Source of the DNA: Rhizophlyctis rosea
Lineage: Eukaryota; Chytridiomycota; Chytridiomycetes; Rhizophlyctidales; Rhizophlyctidaceae
Reading direction: 5' to 3'
Assembly: GCA_027596075.1 (NCBI GenBank)
Contig: JADGJC010000288.1
Span: forward strand, 1 to 52,525
Length of the DNA: 52,525 nucleotides
In this document: piece after piece, positions 23,442 to 35,209 of the stretch
Layout of the letters: the number at the start of each line of letters is the position of its first letter
How positions within the stretch are numbered: the first letter of the stretch is position 1
Program-made: the position numbers and the translations under genes
The notes under the pieces: model-generated
Seen by the model: only the letters and a program-made list of their open reading frames with translations
The model's database searches: none
Told to the model about the DNA's origin: nothing

Positions 23442-23552
23442 GGTTGATTTGTGAGGGTTTTGAAAGAGAGTGAGTGGAAGGTTGGTTTGTGTTGTTGTGT
23501 TTGTGAGTTTTCGACGTTTTTGTTTGAAGGTTGGCTAGGTGGATGGGACAAG

Positions 23553-23560
23553 CTTTTATA
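23553..23560 (-). promoter_or_regulatory. TATA box of the C2 gene
   Basis: TATAAAAG reads on the minus strand 112 bases before the ATG at 23441. The distance allows a start site some 30 bases downstream and a leader of about 80 bases. Confidence 0.6.
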
Positions 23561-25310
23561 GTGGGATTTAGAGCAACGTCAACCTCATTGCGCAGCATTG
23601 AGTACGACGTCATGACGAAATTGTTTTGGATACGATGGCGTTTGGTGTGGAGTTTGACAGGGGGGCTCCGCAGAGTTCGCAGCCCACTGAACCACCGCGT
23701 TTCTTGGCCCAGGTTTCTCAGCTTGTGGCCATCCGGACTGTTCAATTGCGGGGACGCGTCACCCTGGCCTGGATGACGATGTTGTGCAACCGGTCCGCAG
23801 CAAAGAACGATGGCGAGCTTTCAGGCTGTCTCGTCTTTTCGCATTTTAGTATTTTCCGCTTTTTCGCCTTTTCTGTCGCATTTGCGCTGATCCTTCCTGG
23901 CGCGTGCTCTTGCGCTGAAAGTTGTTGGAACTCCGCATAGCGCCTGGAACAGCGAAAAATGATTTCATAGGCCCTCCTTCCGAAAAACAAACTAAATGAG
24001 GTTGACCCCAACCGTGATTACACCTGTCAAGCTCCTGCATCGGCGTCAGCATGAAGAGATCCACATCTGTGTTGCCGTTAGGAGGCGAACAAATGTTTTG
24101 ATCATCCCTCCCCGAGCATGCTTTGGCCCATCACCCTCCTTAATGACTTTTGCAAGCACGTCAGAAAAAGTAACAATTTCTAAAAGCAGATAGCGCAAAT
24201 GGTGGTAAAACAATGTCCATCCTAGTTGCAGTAAAATACCACACAACATAAGACATGAAATTCGGTTGAGTGATTCAGCGATATCATTTTTGGCGGGCTT
24301 GACAAAGTCTTGCCTGCGAAAAAGGTTGAACGAAAAAAGACGCAATCCGCGTGGTGAACAGGACAGAGATACCGATGTGATGTGTGCAGCCCTGAAACCC
24401 TCGAATCTGCATGATGCAAGGTTATGATTCCTCAATATGTTGGGATCGTGTTTGCTTCGTGATTTTCAACTGCTGAGGACAGAATATGCATCCCGGTGCT
24501 GGTGCAGTCTCGACTCCATTGACAGGAGGTAAAGTAAGAAGAAAACAAAAAATGAATTTCCTCCAATGGATAAAAGATTGAAAGCAGCCGCATGAATCAT
24601 GGGGGCGAATACCACTCGCTGGTCGCACGATGCATGCATTCATGCACCAGAATCATTGGTTTCGGTCGTTTAATCAAGCGAGGATGATGATCATGTTGGT
24701 CAAGACAACGGGCCTCATATGGACCCAGTTTGGGCTCCAGACCTTCCATACATCGACGTCACTTGACTCACTTGAGAGAAGAGATACCAAGCCTGCCGCA
24801 AACCGGTCTGTATTCCTCATGGTTGCAGTTCACTTCCATTGATTAGGTCCAAGCATGAAGGGGGAACATTGAATTCAATCTACAAAGTCATTCGTCGATA
24901 GCCTGACAGATAGCCGGAATGGTCCGAGAAGGACGTGGATCGGTCAAATGAACATTGGGAAAAAGTCATTACGGCCGAGCTCGAGACCACCTTCAAGCTG
25001 CTTCGATTCCACTTGGGGCCTCATTGTCACGTTCCAACCCATTCCATCCGTTTTGACCACCTGCAATCAGCGGCATAAACTCAATGTCGGAATACAACGC
25101 CCATCACACCAACAATCAACAGACACCCTTCCGCCAAGAAAAAGGATGTAGATCCGCAAAACACGCAAAAAGCGACCCAAGACATTACAAATCCGGCAGT
25201 AACAAGCATATACATCTTACAAGATTTCTATTCTCCACCCAATATACAAAAGCACTCCTACATACAGACCGCAAATTACAACCCATCCCAAAACGTCCAT
25301 CACCCCAACT
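23561..25310. other. Intergenic, nothing recognised
   Basis: A frame at 24046-24435 on the minus strand (129 codons) has no family and no C/A-rich leader, so I do not call it. No repeat or RNA gene is visible. Confidence 0.5.
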
Positions 25311-28300
25311 CTACCCCTCCACAACCCCACCCTCCCCACCACCACCACCTTCAACAGCCGGACTCCCCGGCACCGGCGTTCCCACCACCGGCGTCCCCGG
25401 CGCACTCCCAACCGGACTCGCCCCACCACCCGGCGACAAAATCCCCAAAATACCCACAACCTCCCTCCTTCCCCTCTCCGCCTCACTCAACCCATCAAGA
25501 TAGTTTCGGACTAATTGCTTCAACTTCGGCGACCGTTTCAGCGCGTCCTGCGTTTGTTCTTTCGGTAGGGTCGTGAGGATTGCGAAGGAGGTTGGGAAGA
25601 TCATCTGTTTGTATGTAAGGAGGTGATACAGAAAGAGAGGGGGATGGCTGGTGTTAGTAAACAATACGGAATGGACCCTGAAGCCAACAAGGCCCAACAT
25701 GCATAGGACCCCGACCTGTCACGTGACTCGATGACGAGGTGACAGGCTGGCTTTCAGACTGGGAAAACCTCCCCCCTCCCACAGAGAGGACCAAACGTCC
25801 TAACGCAGACAACCAAAATATACAAAGAAATGGGCTACAGACACTTCTCTGTTGACATCTACAACGATACCAAAGGACACTCGGACACTGACTTGCCCGC
25901 ATCCACTCATCCACTGCCTCCTCCATCTACCATACCACCCGCCTACCCCAAAACCCACTCCCAAATTCACCCACCCCCCAAACAACTCGAACCCTAAAAC
26001 ACGAACACTCACCGTAACAACCCTAACAAACCCCTCCCAAATCTGCGGAATACCCCAAACCTTCTTATTCAGAAGCCGCATCAATATCGTATTGTTCACG
26101 AACCCAGCCAACCCCTTGTACTGATTCAGGCTTTGTATCACCGTCCGCATAAACAGTTTCGGGAGCTTCGGCTGATCTACTAGTTGTTGTAACACCACCG
26201 CGAGGACTTCTTGTTTGAAGACTGTGGGGAGGGTGAAGCAGATTGTCGTTGCTGGTGTGGGGGAGGGGGTGTTGGTATGATGTATGGAATGCAATGACAG
26301 GGCCTGAAATGAAACTATGGGACAGGATGCCTACCTTCAATAACCTTCTTCAGTCCAGCTGTCTCCTCCATCCCATGCAACCCAACCATTAACTCCGCCG
26401 GCGTCAAATGCGCCCCAACAACACTAATCGGTCCCTTCTCCCCTCCCTTCCCACCACCCGCACCCGCCCCCTCCAAAACTCTAACAAAGGCCTGCGTAAC
26501 CATCCCATTATGCCCCTCCGTCCCATCCAGCAACTCAACCACCTTCGGCAAAAGCCCCGCAACCTCCCCCTTATCCAACCCCGCAATAACGGGAATTAGG
26601 AACCTAGCGTCCAACTCCCGTTCCGCGTACAGATGCTTGACGGCCGCAATGAGCTGCGGAGTGGGTGGGTCTTTTTCTGTTAGGAGTGTCAGGATTCGTA
26701 GGAGGAGGCTTTCGGAACCTTCGGGGAAGGTGCGAATCATGGTGTAGAGTTTTGCGGGTTGCGCGGCTATGTTTTTGATTAGCGGTTGGATGGCGGTGCG
26801 GACGGCCCGTTGGACGGAGGGCGCGAGGTCGCGGTAGAGGTTGAACAGGCTGCCGAAAAGATAATTAAGCATACAGAACCATTTCAATTGCGACCCTCTA
26901 TCGAAAACTCACCTCATAAGGAACTCATGCTTCCTACTACACAACGCAAAATAAATCTCCAGATGCCTAACCACATCCTCCTCCCTCCACTCCACAGCCC
27001 CCTCTGGACCCGCCTTCCCCGCCTCCTCCAGCGCCAAACTCCCCACCACATCCTTCCCGTTCGCCTCCTCCATCTTCACATCCCCATTAGCAGCATCTTC
27101 CCTCTTTACAACTTCCCCATTCTCGTCGAGTTCCACGTCCTCATCCGCCGCCGGTGCAGCAGGCCCGGCAGGCGGGTCACCACGGAGTTTCTGCATCGAC
27201 TCGAGAGCGAAGGTTTCTATCGTAGGTGCGATGGAGGCATTCTCTGCGTAAAATCGTCGCGCGGTGATGATTGCGCTTGTACGAGTGGCTTTCACTGCGA
27301 TGGAGCATAAAGACCTTGAACCCCTTTGGTTGCAGTTTACAGACCGACGTACCGGGATGCACACAATACTCCAACAGAAGCGCCAGACACTGATCTTTAA
27401 CGGACCCTCGCATGCTAATCAAATCTCTCAGAGTAGAAATGCCGAGTTGCATCCTATGAAAGTCAATCAAAGGAAAAGGAATGCACATGATCAGTAAGGC
27501 CCGCATGCTTCTTACAACTCCAAACCAGCTAACTGACCGTTCAGCATCATCACAATAACTCCGCACAACCCCATCAACCGCCTCCCTCGTCACATCCGGC
27601 ACCTCCAACAAGAACCTCGTAAACATGCGATCCTTCGCATCCAGTCCCTTCCCCACACCCCCTTCCTGACCCCCACTCCCCTCCACCGCCCTCGGAACCC
27701 ACAACCCCTCCAAAATCCGATGAAACCACCTCGAATATTGCGGCTCATAATCTCGCGCTTCCGCCCGCGCACGTCGTTCAAGCGTTTGATCGACATGGTA
27801 CAGATCGTAAAGCCACGAAATGGCCGTATCCATTCTGAAACGTTTACCCACATCAGCAACTTTCCCAAAACGTACATAAAACTCTAACAGTCAAATTTAC
27901 ACACCGAGATCGAAAATCCATTAAAAGAAACTCCACAATAGCCTGCTTAACCTCCTCCCGACTCCCCAACCGTCCCACCAAGGTCATCCACCCATACCTC
28001 GCAGCCGCCGCGCTCTTCTTCGGATGAACCGGCGTAGGCGTCACCACAACCCCTTCCTCCGTCACCCCAGGCACCGGTGCCGCACCCGCAGCCCCCGCCA
28101 CCCCTCCTCCATACCCCGCAAAAACCGCCTCCCTCGCCATTATCCTCCGAATAGCCTCATCCTCCAGTTCCTTCCTCTGTTCGTCGGTCAATTCGTAATC
28201 AATAGGTGCAAGTTCAGCAACCGCTTGTTGGTTCGGTGGCGGTTCGTTCAGGTACGCGTCTTCTTCTTCTTCTACTGTTTGAGGCTCCACGGCGGGCGGT

Positions 28301-30479
28301 TCGGCGGGCGTTCCAGCTTCTTCCGTCTTCGTTGTTATTCGCGAGTCGTCGTCCGCCGGTATAGGAGCTTCCTCGACTGGTCCTTGCGCGCCAGTGGGTA
28401 AATCGGTTTCTGGTGGTTTTACGCCTTGTGATGGTGGCTGCTGACAACCGTTGAGTCCTTGGAGACTGACGGCAGACTCGGCAGCACCGAGTGTCTGCAC
28501 GTCGGACTGGAGAAGGCGCTGCAAGGACATGTAAATCAGTAGATCGTACGATAAAGCAACCTCTCAGAAATTGAGTATAGTCCATCAGACAAAACAGCAG
28601 TGAATACTATGCAAACACTCACAGCAAAGCCCTGCTCCCACACGTGCGACGGGTACGCCAAAGCCCTCATAATGACATCAACAACACCAGCCAACGGCAC
28701 AGCACCACTGTGAATCATACTCAAAACCATACTTTGATCGACTTGGGGCGGTGGTGTACCAGATGGCGGGGCCACCGCACCGGGACCGGCATGTTCATGT
28801 TTAATCCGTTTCGTCTCGGGAAACACAAGAGGTTCTGACGGGGCGGGTCGTTTGATCAAAGGAGGAGGGGGTTGTGGGCGTCGACGCGGCTGTAACTCGT
28901 GTGCTTTCACTCCGAGTTGGAGGAGGGTTTCGGTGATGGGTTGGATGTATTGGGCGGCCGCTGGGAGTCTGTATGATGGAAGCAGAACACATCAAATTCG
29001 TCATTAGCGCGACCTGGTAATCACAAGATTTTCTCGCCCATCCGCATGATTGCCACTCACCGAAGGGCGTTCAGCAGAGCCACTTTAACAGTCCGCAACA
29101 CGCTTCGCACTTGCGTCGGATTAAATGACGGCGGAGGCACCCGGCTGAATTGCATCAAAGCTTGCAAAATGATGGGTACAAAGTTAGGTCTCTTCTTCAT
29201 CAATGGAACCATGCAATTGATGTCGGCGGTCATTAAACCGGGAGTGCTGTTTGACGGCATCCGTCAGCAACCAAGGGCAAGTAAATTGAATGGTTCATGG
29301 AATGTTCAAACTTACGCAGTCGCGGTTAATAATTGATTTGCACCCAACAACTGAATCATCTGCTGCAATAATGTAACAGCTTCAGTGATCAACTCGGTCC
29401 GTTTCAGGAAGGGATGTCCGGCCGGTACGATGTTTACGGAAACGTCATTTTGGAAGGTGGTCTGCGAGTTGGTTGTGAGCGACTAGTTGTGAAGGCGGAC
29501 ACAATTTCGCCTTTTGACCATGACGCACATACCCCAATCGACTCAAGACCCGGAGATTCAGCAAGAATCACGGCATGGTAAAATCGTACAACGTTCACCC
29601 TCACACCGTCATTGGGATGAATGAGAAGAGTGAAGAGTTGCTGTCTGATGGCTGTGAAGGCCTGCCATGCTGCAACTTCCATGACGTTCGTACAGCTAGA
29701 TCCCGAAAAATATGTACGTTTGTCAACACGAGATATATTGAGATCATGAAAAATATGAGGAACACATACATCCACTTGAACATAACCGGATAGACACTGG
29801 TGGCGACTTGTATAGTGCGCTTCATGACGTCCAATTCACTGTTGATTAGGAAGCCTAATGTTTCCAAGCTTCGGGACAACACTGTAGAGCGAGAATAGCT
29901 TTGTTACTACACGGATGTAAATGGATGTATTTTACCGTCCCACTTTCCCACGAACACCCCAAGCAGTCTTTTCGGCAAGCGGAGAACCATGTCTTGCAGT
30001 CCTTGTAAACCCACAACATAAAACCCACGGCTGCACTGCGCAGCTCAGCCCGGCCCACGTCCCATAACCGCCACGCTCTTACCGTCATATGAAGCATTAC
30101 AGCAGGCAGCAAGCCTGCTACCAAACAAAGTAACCCATCGCTCGTAAAGAGCTATGTAGGTCGCGGAACGCAGCATCGCCCGTATCCCGCTCTCAGAATT
30201 CCTCAAACACACCAAAACCTCAACCACCTACGAACCTGTCAAGTCCGGCCCCGAAATCCGACAAACAACCTCCTCCACCACGCCCAAAATCGCCAACCGT
30301 ATTTGGGACAGCGGGTCGGCAGCTAGTCCGTACACATGTGGTATGATACTCGGTGTTAGGGATGGATGTTGGTGGAGTTGCTGCTTTATTTGGTCGATTG
30401 AGTGGAGGCGTTGAGAGAGGATGGGATTGGATTGTGCGGATTGGATTAGGAGGACTAGTTGGTTTATTGCGTCGCTCAT
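25311..30479 (-). CDS. PTA1: Symplekin/Pta1, scaffold of the mRNA cleavage-polyadenylation complex
   Basis: Thirteen exons run from 30236-30479 through 29770-29881, 29533-29695, 29316-29461, 29061-29246, 28623-28968, 27905-28518, 27538-27834, 27353-27453, 26913-27288, 26335-26849 and 26013-26221 to 25311-25604. All junctions are GT-AG and phases agree; 3603 nt encode 1200 aa. Residues 1-285 are HEAT repeats (AILGVVEEVVCRI, LGFLINSELDVMKRT, LLIHPNDGVRVNVVRFYHAV). A Pro/Gln/Glu-rich linker follows. Conserved middle and C-terminal blocks include AKDRMFTRFLLEVP, LGISTLRDLISMRG, LFNLYRDLAPSVQRAVRTAI and KVWGIPQIWEGFVR. Symplekin holds together the nuclear CPF/CPSF 3'-end machinery and binds Ssu72. 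Two introns are oversized: 29882-30235 (354 nt) and 25605-26012 (408 nt). The first contains fossil exon sequence. The gene appears functional. Confidence 0.93.
29950..30227 (-). pseudogene. Decayed duplicate of symplekin HEAT exons inside intron 1
   Basis: Within the 354-nt intron 1, directly after an in-frame TAG (30228-30230), the minus strand reads VVEVLVCLRNSESGIRAMLR then SATYIALYERW. This resembles exon 2 (LGFLINSELDVMKRTIQVAT then SVYPVMFKW). In a shifted frame it then reads AWRLWDVGRAELRSAAVGFM, which resembles the next HEAT helix (QLFTLLIHPNDGVRVNVVRF) and the family LWDSGNDGVRTHAIKF motif. The live transcript can skip it, because exon 1 (phase 1) joins exon 2 in frame. It is best read as a decayed tandem exon duplication. 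A still-used alternative exon is less likely, because of the stop and frameshift. Confidence 0.65.
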
Positions 30480-30976
30480 TGCGGTGGTGGGTTGTAGAGG
30501 GGTTGGGATGTGGGTGGTGATGGAGATGGGAAAGGGGTGGTGGGAAAGTGGGAGGAAAGTTTGTGGTGAGATTGTTTGAGGGAAGAAGTGGATGGCAAAT
30601 TGCAATCGGGTCCAGCCAATTGGAACCAAGGCATAGGGATTGCTCACCACAATAACGCTTCCATATTTCAAAATGATTTACTGATCATAAAAGCCATAAG
30701 GTATCCAGAATAAGACAATATCAGATTTGTACAAGACATGTCAAGGATGCGCCTTGGCATCTCCGGGCATCTATTAACTCATATTTGTAATAAGAAATCT
30801 CAATCAACTGGCAACTATCAACAGCAACACTTTAAATCACTTGAAAGAAACGCTAAAACTAAATCCACACAATAATGACTTTGCCCCCCTTGTCTACTAG
30901 CTCCGCTATGTCTAACAAATTTCCACTAATCTTCCTCCACTCCATCTATTCTTCTGCAAACATTTCCTTGAATGCG
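30480..30976. other. Symplekin 5' flank and phosphatase 3' flank
   Basis: The minus strand just upstream of the symplekin ATG (30480-30660) is C/A-rich, as in other leaders here. The frame stays open upstream to an ATG at 30671, but the family-like start is MSDAINQLV at 30479. No other gene is seen. Confidence 0.5.
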
Positions 30977-33184
30977 TCACCAAAGAATGGTGCTGCGATC
31001 CGGGCTAATGGCATAGGCCCGTCCGTCCACTCCGAAGCGGACGATGTTCCGGCTGGGGGGCTTCTTGGTCCACCGCGAGTTTGCGGTATCAATCAAGACA
31101 ATGGAACCGCCGCAGCGGACGACCACTTGCCCTGCCGGCTGGATGGTGTGTCCCACCACGACGTGTCGGATCTGCACACAGTTGCCGTCAACCCTGCGTC
31201 CTGAAGCGAAAAAGAATGAAGCCACCGCATGGATACTAACCCCCAACGCCGCCTTCACAGCCTCAACCTCCTCGCATACTCCGGGCTCAGGATCCTTCGC
31301 CCAGGCACGATACCAAAGGACAGATGTCTCCTGTCCGATGATAAGTGGGTCGGCCGCGAGATCCTTGTGGGCAAGGTGCTGGAGTTTGTTTCGCACCAGG
31401 TTGTTGACGTCGGGGATGAGGGGGAGTTGGTGTGGGGGGATGCTGCAGAGGGCGGAACTTTCCCGTAAGGTCGAAGTCTCGCCGTGTGATGGGGCCATCC
31501 ACTTCCATCATGTCATCAGAATAACTCCACACTCGCAGCATTCCGCATCAAAATAACTCCACAGTCGCAACATCTCCATCATCTCCAATATCATCCTCCC
31601 ATCCACTGTCGAACCCCGCAAACTCAAACTCCGCAAAAACTCTCCGCTCTCCGCTCTCCACTCTCGACGATAAATCAATGCAGTCGTCCTAAAACTCACC
31701 CAGCATGCATAAAAAGGAATCCGCCATGAAGAAACACAGTATCGAGGTTCCTGAGATAGGAACCGGCGAAGCCTAACCCCCAAACCGTTACCACAATGCC
31801 CACCTTACCCAACCACCCACATTTGCTTACCCCTCTTCGACAACGCCGCCCTCCTCCGATCCTCCCCTCCAAAACTCTCAGGTTCCCTCTTGTGCATGTC
31901 CTACTTCAGCCCCAGCATCGTCATGACCTCATGGTTCCCAATGAGGTACTTCACCTATAAAGTTGGGATAATGTATAAGCACAATGCGGAGATCCTTGAA
32001 GAAATGGGGTAATGAAAATACGGTACCTCGCCACCGGCCAACGCGGCTTGGACTTCAAGTTTTTGGACAAGGGAAAGGATGGCGCGCACGTGTGGGCCTC
32101 TGTCGAATATGTCGCCCTGTAGGAATGTGTGTTTCAGTGGATGTGTATTGATGAAATGCAGGGCATGTATGGTGGGACACTTACACAAATTATCAAGATA
32201 CTCTTCTCGCCCGTCCATGTCTCCTTGTTGAGGTGAAGCAAGCCCGCCAGACGAAGGAGAAGCAAAAACGCTTGCATGTCACCATGCAAATCCGAGACGG
32301 CAAAGAAGTTGCGGGGTCGGTCGGCATTTGTTGTGAGGGTTGGTGATTGGGAGTGTCCGTGACCAGGGTTAGTATCGGTCGAGACCTCGTTGGCGTCATC
32401 TGTGATAGAAGAAACATAAAATCAATTCCGATTTGAGAGTGCCATGTTTAAAGACCGAAGTTAAAAGTTCATCAAAATAGAAATACATACCAAGATTGAT
32501 GATCCCTTCCTCTCCACCACTTCCTTCGCCCTCTCCCAATTGCTCCTCAACAACAGCGGCCACCGGCACCGGCAACGGCTCCTCAAACGGCGGCAACATA
32601 TGAGCCTGCCTCCCACCTTGCACAGCAACAGCAGGCGTGCCACCCTGCACAACCCCGACGCCATCAACAACCCCAACCGCATCCCTCCCACCCACCACAC
32701 CACCGTCGACAACACTCCCATCCGCATTCCTAGGCGTGGGTTCGTCGTTTTCGTTCGCGGTGGCGGTAGCGTTGTAAGTACTGGTGGGTTGTTGCGGCGT
32801 GTAGGGCCTGCTGGAGGGCTGATCACCATCTCCAACAACAACCGCCTCCGTCCCAAAATCCGCCAACTCCGTCCCAGCCGCAACAGTAGCAGTCACAATA
32901 TTCTCCGGATTGCCCGTCCCCGCCGCACCTCCGTCAACCTCCCCAGACTTCCTCCCCGCCACAACGCCCTCCCACTCCCTCAACACCGCATCCCTAATCC
33001 GCACCATATCCGTCGCGTTAACCGTCATGCGGCCGAGTTTCGGCGGCATTCCCGAATCGTTTGCGAGGTGGTAGTAGCTGAAGATATTTAAGAGGATGAC
33101 GACAACGAGGCTGCGAAGGATTCTCCGTTGGTATCGGCGAGCGCGGATATAGAGGCGGGGGGCTACGGCCTTCGGCTCTTCCAT
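30977..33184 (-). pseudogene. Shewanella-like PPP phosphatase (SLP), paralogue 2, one in-frame TAG
   Basis: Paralogue of the gene at 18383. Seven exons: 32491-33184, 32185-32399, 32027-32116, 31831-31954, 31700-31772, 31241-31442 and 30977-31171, all GT-AG and in phase (531 codons). The 90-, 124-, 73- and 202-nt exons have exactly the same lengths as in paralogue 1. A membrane anchor lies near residues 20-37 (RRILRSLVVVILLNIFSYYH), followed by a Gly/Thr-rich stalk. Motifs SDLHGD, GDIFDRG, GNHEVM, FMHAG and GHT are kept; HGG has become HAG. One TAG at 31901-31903 interrupts the exon with GNHE (LGLK, stop, DMHKREPESFGG). Every other part is intact, so the loss is recent or the base is an error. 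Compared with paralogue 1 there is one extra intron (32400-32490). Intron 31443-31699 is unusually long (257 nt). Confidence 0.8.
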
Positions 33185-34765
33185 CTTGTGTATTTTTTTA
33201 TTTTTTTTTGGTTTTTTTGTGTAAGTTTTACTTGAACTGTGAGTGGAGCGTGGGAAGATTAATAGGGAAGTTGGAATGTAAACAAAATAACTGGTAATGT
33301 AAACAAACGGAGGGTTCTCCTTCTGTGGGATATGTACCTTCTCTAGTGCTGACGAAATTTCTACGGTTTGACAAGCCCGCTTTGGTGTTTCGGTTGGTAT
33401 GGAACTTGTTATGGCGCTATCGAGAGATCCCGTGGTTCGATAGTTATAGGGAAATGGGCGTGAATCGCTGAATGGAGAGGGTGAATTGAGGTTTGTGGTT
33501 TTTCTGTTGAAGGAGGAGAAGCAGAAGCGGCTTGCCCCGAGCTGCTGGTGTGGCTGAAAAACGTGTAGGTGGCAGTGCTGTGCTGGCCGCTCGGAAAATT
33601 CCCCAAGTCCCTTTTTTCATCAAGGCTTTCTTGTTGAACTTTTCGTGATAAGTATTTCATTTTGGGTTGGAAGTAGTGACAACGGAAATCCTATGCAACA
33701 TGTACCCGTGTGTGCGGCCAGCTAGGTTTCTGATGAGGAATGCGAATGGGAACTTAAAGCCCTGGACGAGAGATTGATGTTACGTCGTGAGATCATACAC
33801 AAGAACAGGAGAAGATGTTTTATACAATGTTGTATTGCCCGATTATACACAATAAGTGTCAACCTTCAAAGACCCGCATGCATCAGAACATCCACTGTCT
33901 TTGGGTTCTAGTCTACGTTGTAGGATGGCGAAGAAAAATTTGCGAATATATCCCCCTGGTTCTACGTACCTTTCCTCATCCCAGCCGACGTACAACCTTG
34001 ACAGCCGTCGTGATATCGATTCCTTGCTTGAGATTCATGAAGTATTCGGGGAGGAAGCAGTCGGAGTGTGGGGGTGTGTGTGGGAATGAAAGATGAATAG
34101 AGGGGGAAGAGAATTGGGTGATTGGAAACTCGCCTGTCCCAGTTTATCCCCGACTTCCCATTCACTATTCGTTATGGCGCCAACTTTTTGTGCAAGCTTA
34201 CGCAAGCTGACGCAATTGGTGCAACCTGGCGCACTCCAACGCGACAAGCCACAGATTGTCAAACACTTCTTGGCCTGCTGCTCTGCCCCACGCGTTCTGG
34301 AGCTTCTGGACTCGTGTCCACCATGACAGCATTCACATGAGCATATCTCACACACATAGTAGAGGTTCCCCATATTGTAAGAACTACCACTGGCACACTC
34401 TAGACTGTCTTTCTGGACGCATCCAGTTAAAGAACTTGATGACAACCCAATCATGGTAAAGGCTGTTGGAGATTGCGTCACATTTTCCAAGCCACACACA
34501 AAGATTGTCTGTCCGGAAACCTGGACCGAAAATGCGATTCGCTCAACTCCCATATACACGTGTCATTCCCCTTCCAACACAAACCCATCAACATCTCCAA
34601 CTTACACAAAACTCGCAACCAAGGGTATGTTCTATGTTCTGGCGCAATCAGCATCGTAACATATCGACCCGTACGACTTTTAGGCTCAGACCACCCCACC
34701 AGCAAAATCTCACGCAAACAAACAACCGAAAACACCACAAAAACAACACCATTCTCATACGCGAT
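33185..34765. other. Intergenic, nothing recognised
   Basis: A T-rich stretch (33190-33225) precedes the phosphatase ATG on the other strand. A minus-strand frame at 34035-34559 (174 codons) has no recognisable family. The stretch 34560-34765 on the + strand is C/A-rich and forms a leader-like region for the small ORF that follows. Confidence 0.5.
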
Positions 34766-34978
34766 ATGAACCAGTTGCAAAACTCTCAAAGGAGAGTCCG
34801 TCACCGTGCCTACATGGAGAAAAACATGAGGCGATGGTGTCACATACTTGTCGCATACGTCGCCTTCATCGCCGTCGACATCTCCGCCATCATTTGGTGG
34901 CTCTGCGCCCGAAAACCCGGTTCGCAAGCCGAACGATTTGAGATGGCGAGACGCAAAAAGATGACTTTGTGTAAATGA
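34766..34978 (+). CDS. Possible small single-pass membrane protein, 70 aa
   Basis: A single-exon frame from ATG 34766 to TGA 34976-34978. The N-terminus is basic (RRVRHRAYMEKNMRRW), then a helix (ILVAYVAFIAVDISAIIWWL) and a basic tail. The frame is open further upstream, but the C/A-rich sequence before the ATG looks like a leader, which favours this start. The organisation resembles the ORF at 21552. No family is recognised; the call rests on context and topology. Confidence 0.42.
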   Translation: MNQLQNSQRRVRHRAYMEKNMRRWCHILVAYVAFIAVDISAIIWWLCARKPGSQAERFEMARRKKMTLCK

Positions 34979-35209
34979 TTTGACTGGCGGGACAAAAGCG
35001 CTTGTAAATGTGAATAAGAATCATATTGTTGCATGTTATATTGTTGGCTTTCGGAATGGCTGTTGGTGCTTTCATACTTTCTCACGGTGGTATGGAGTGT
35101 TGACTTGACAAGTCTATGCATGATAGCCAACTAAGCTAAATCCGCACATCTTGTAAGCGGATAGGGGCAATCAGATAAAACAATCCTGAATAGTATCAAA
35201 TGTATATGT

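Noticed and set aside
25800..26294. 164-codon minus-strand frame extending beyond symplekin exon 12
   Set aside because: Only 26013-26221 belongs to the protein; the rest is flanking intron, since GTGAGT at 26012 and the next exon restore the family sequence.
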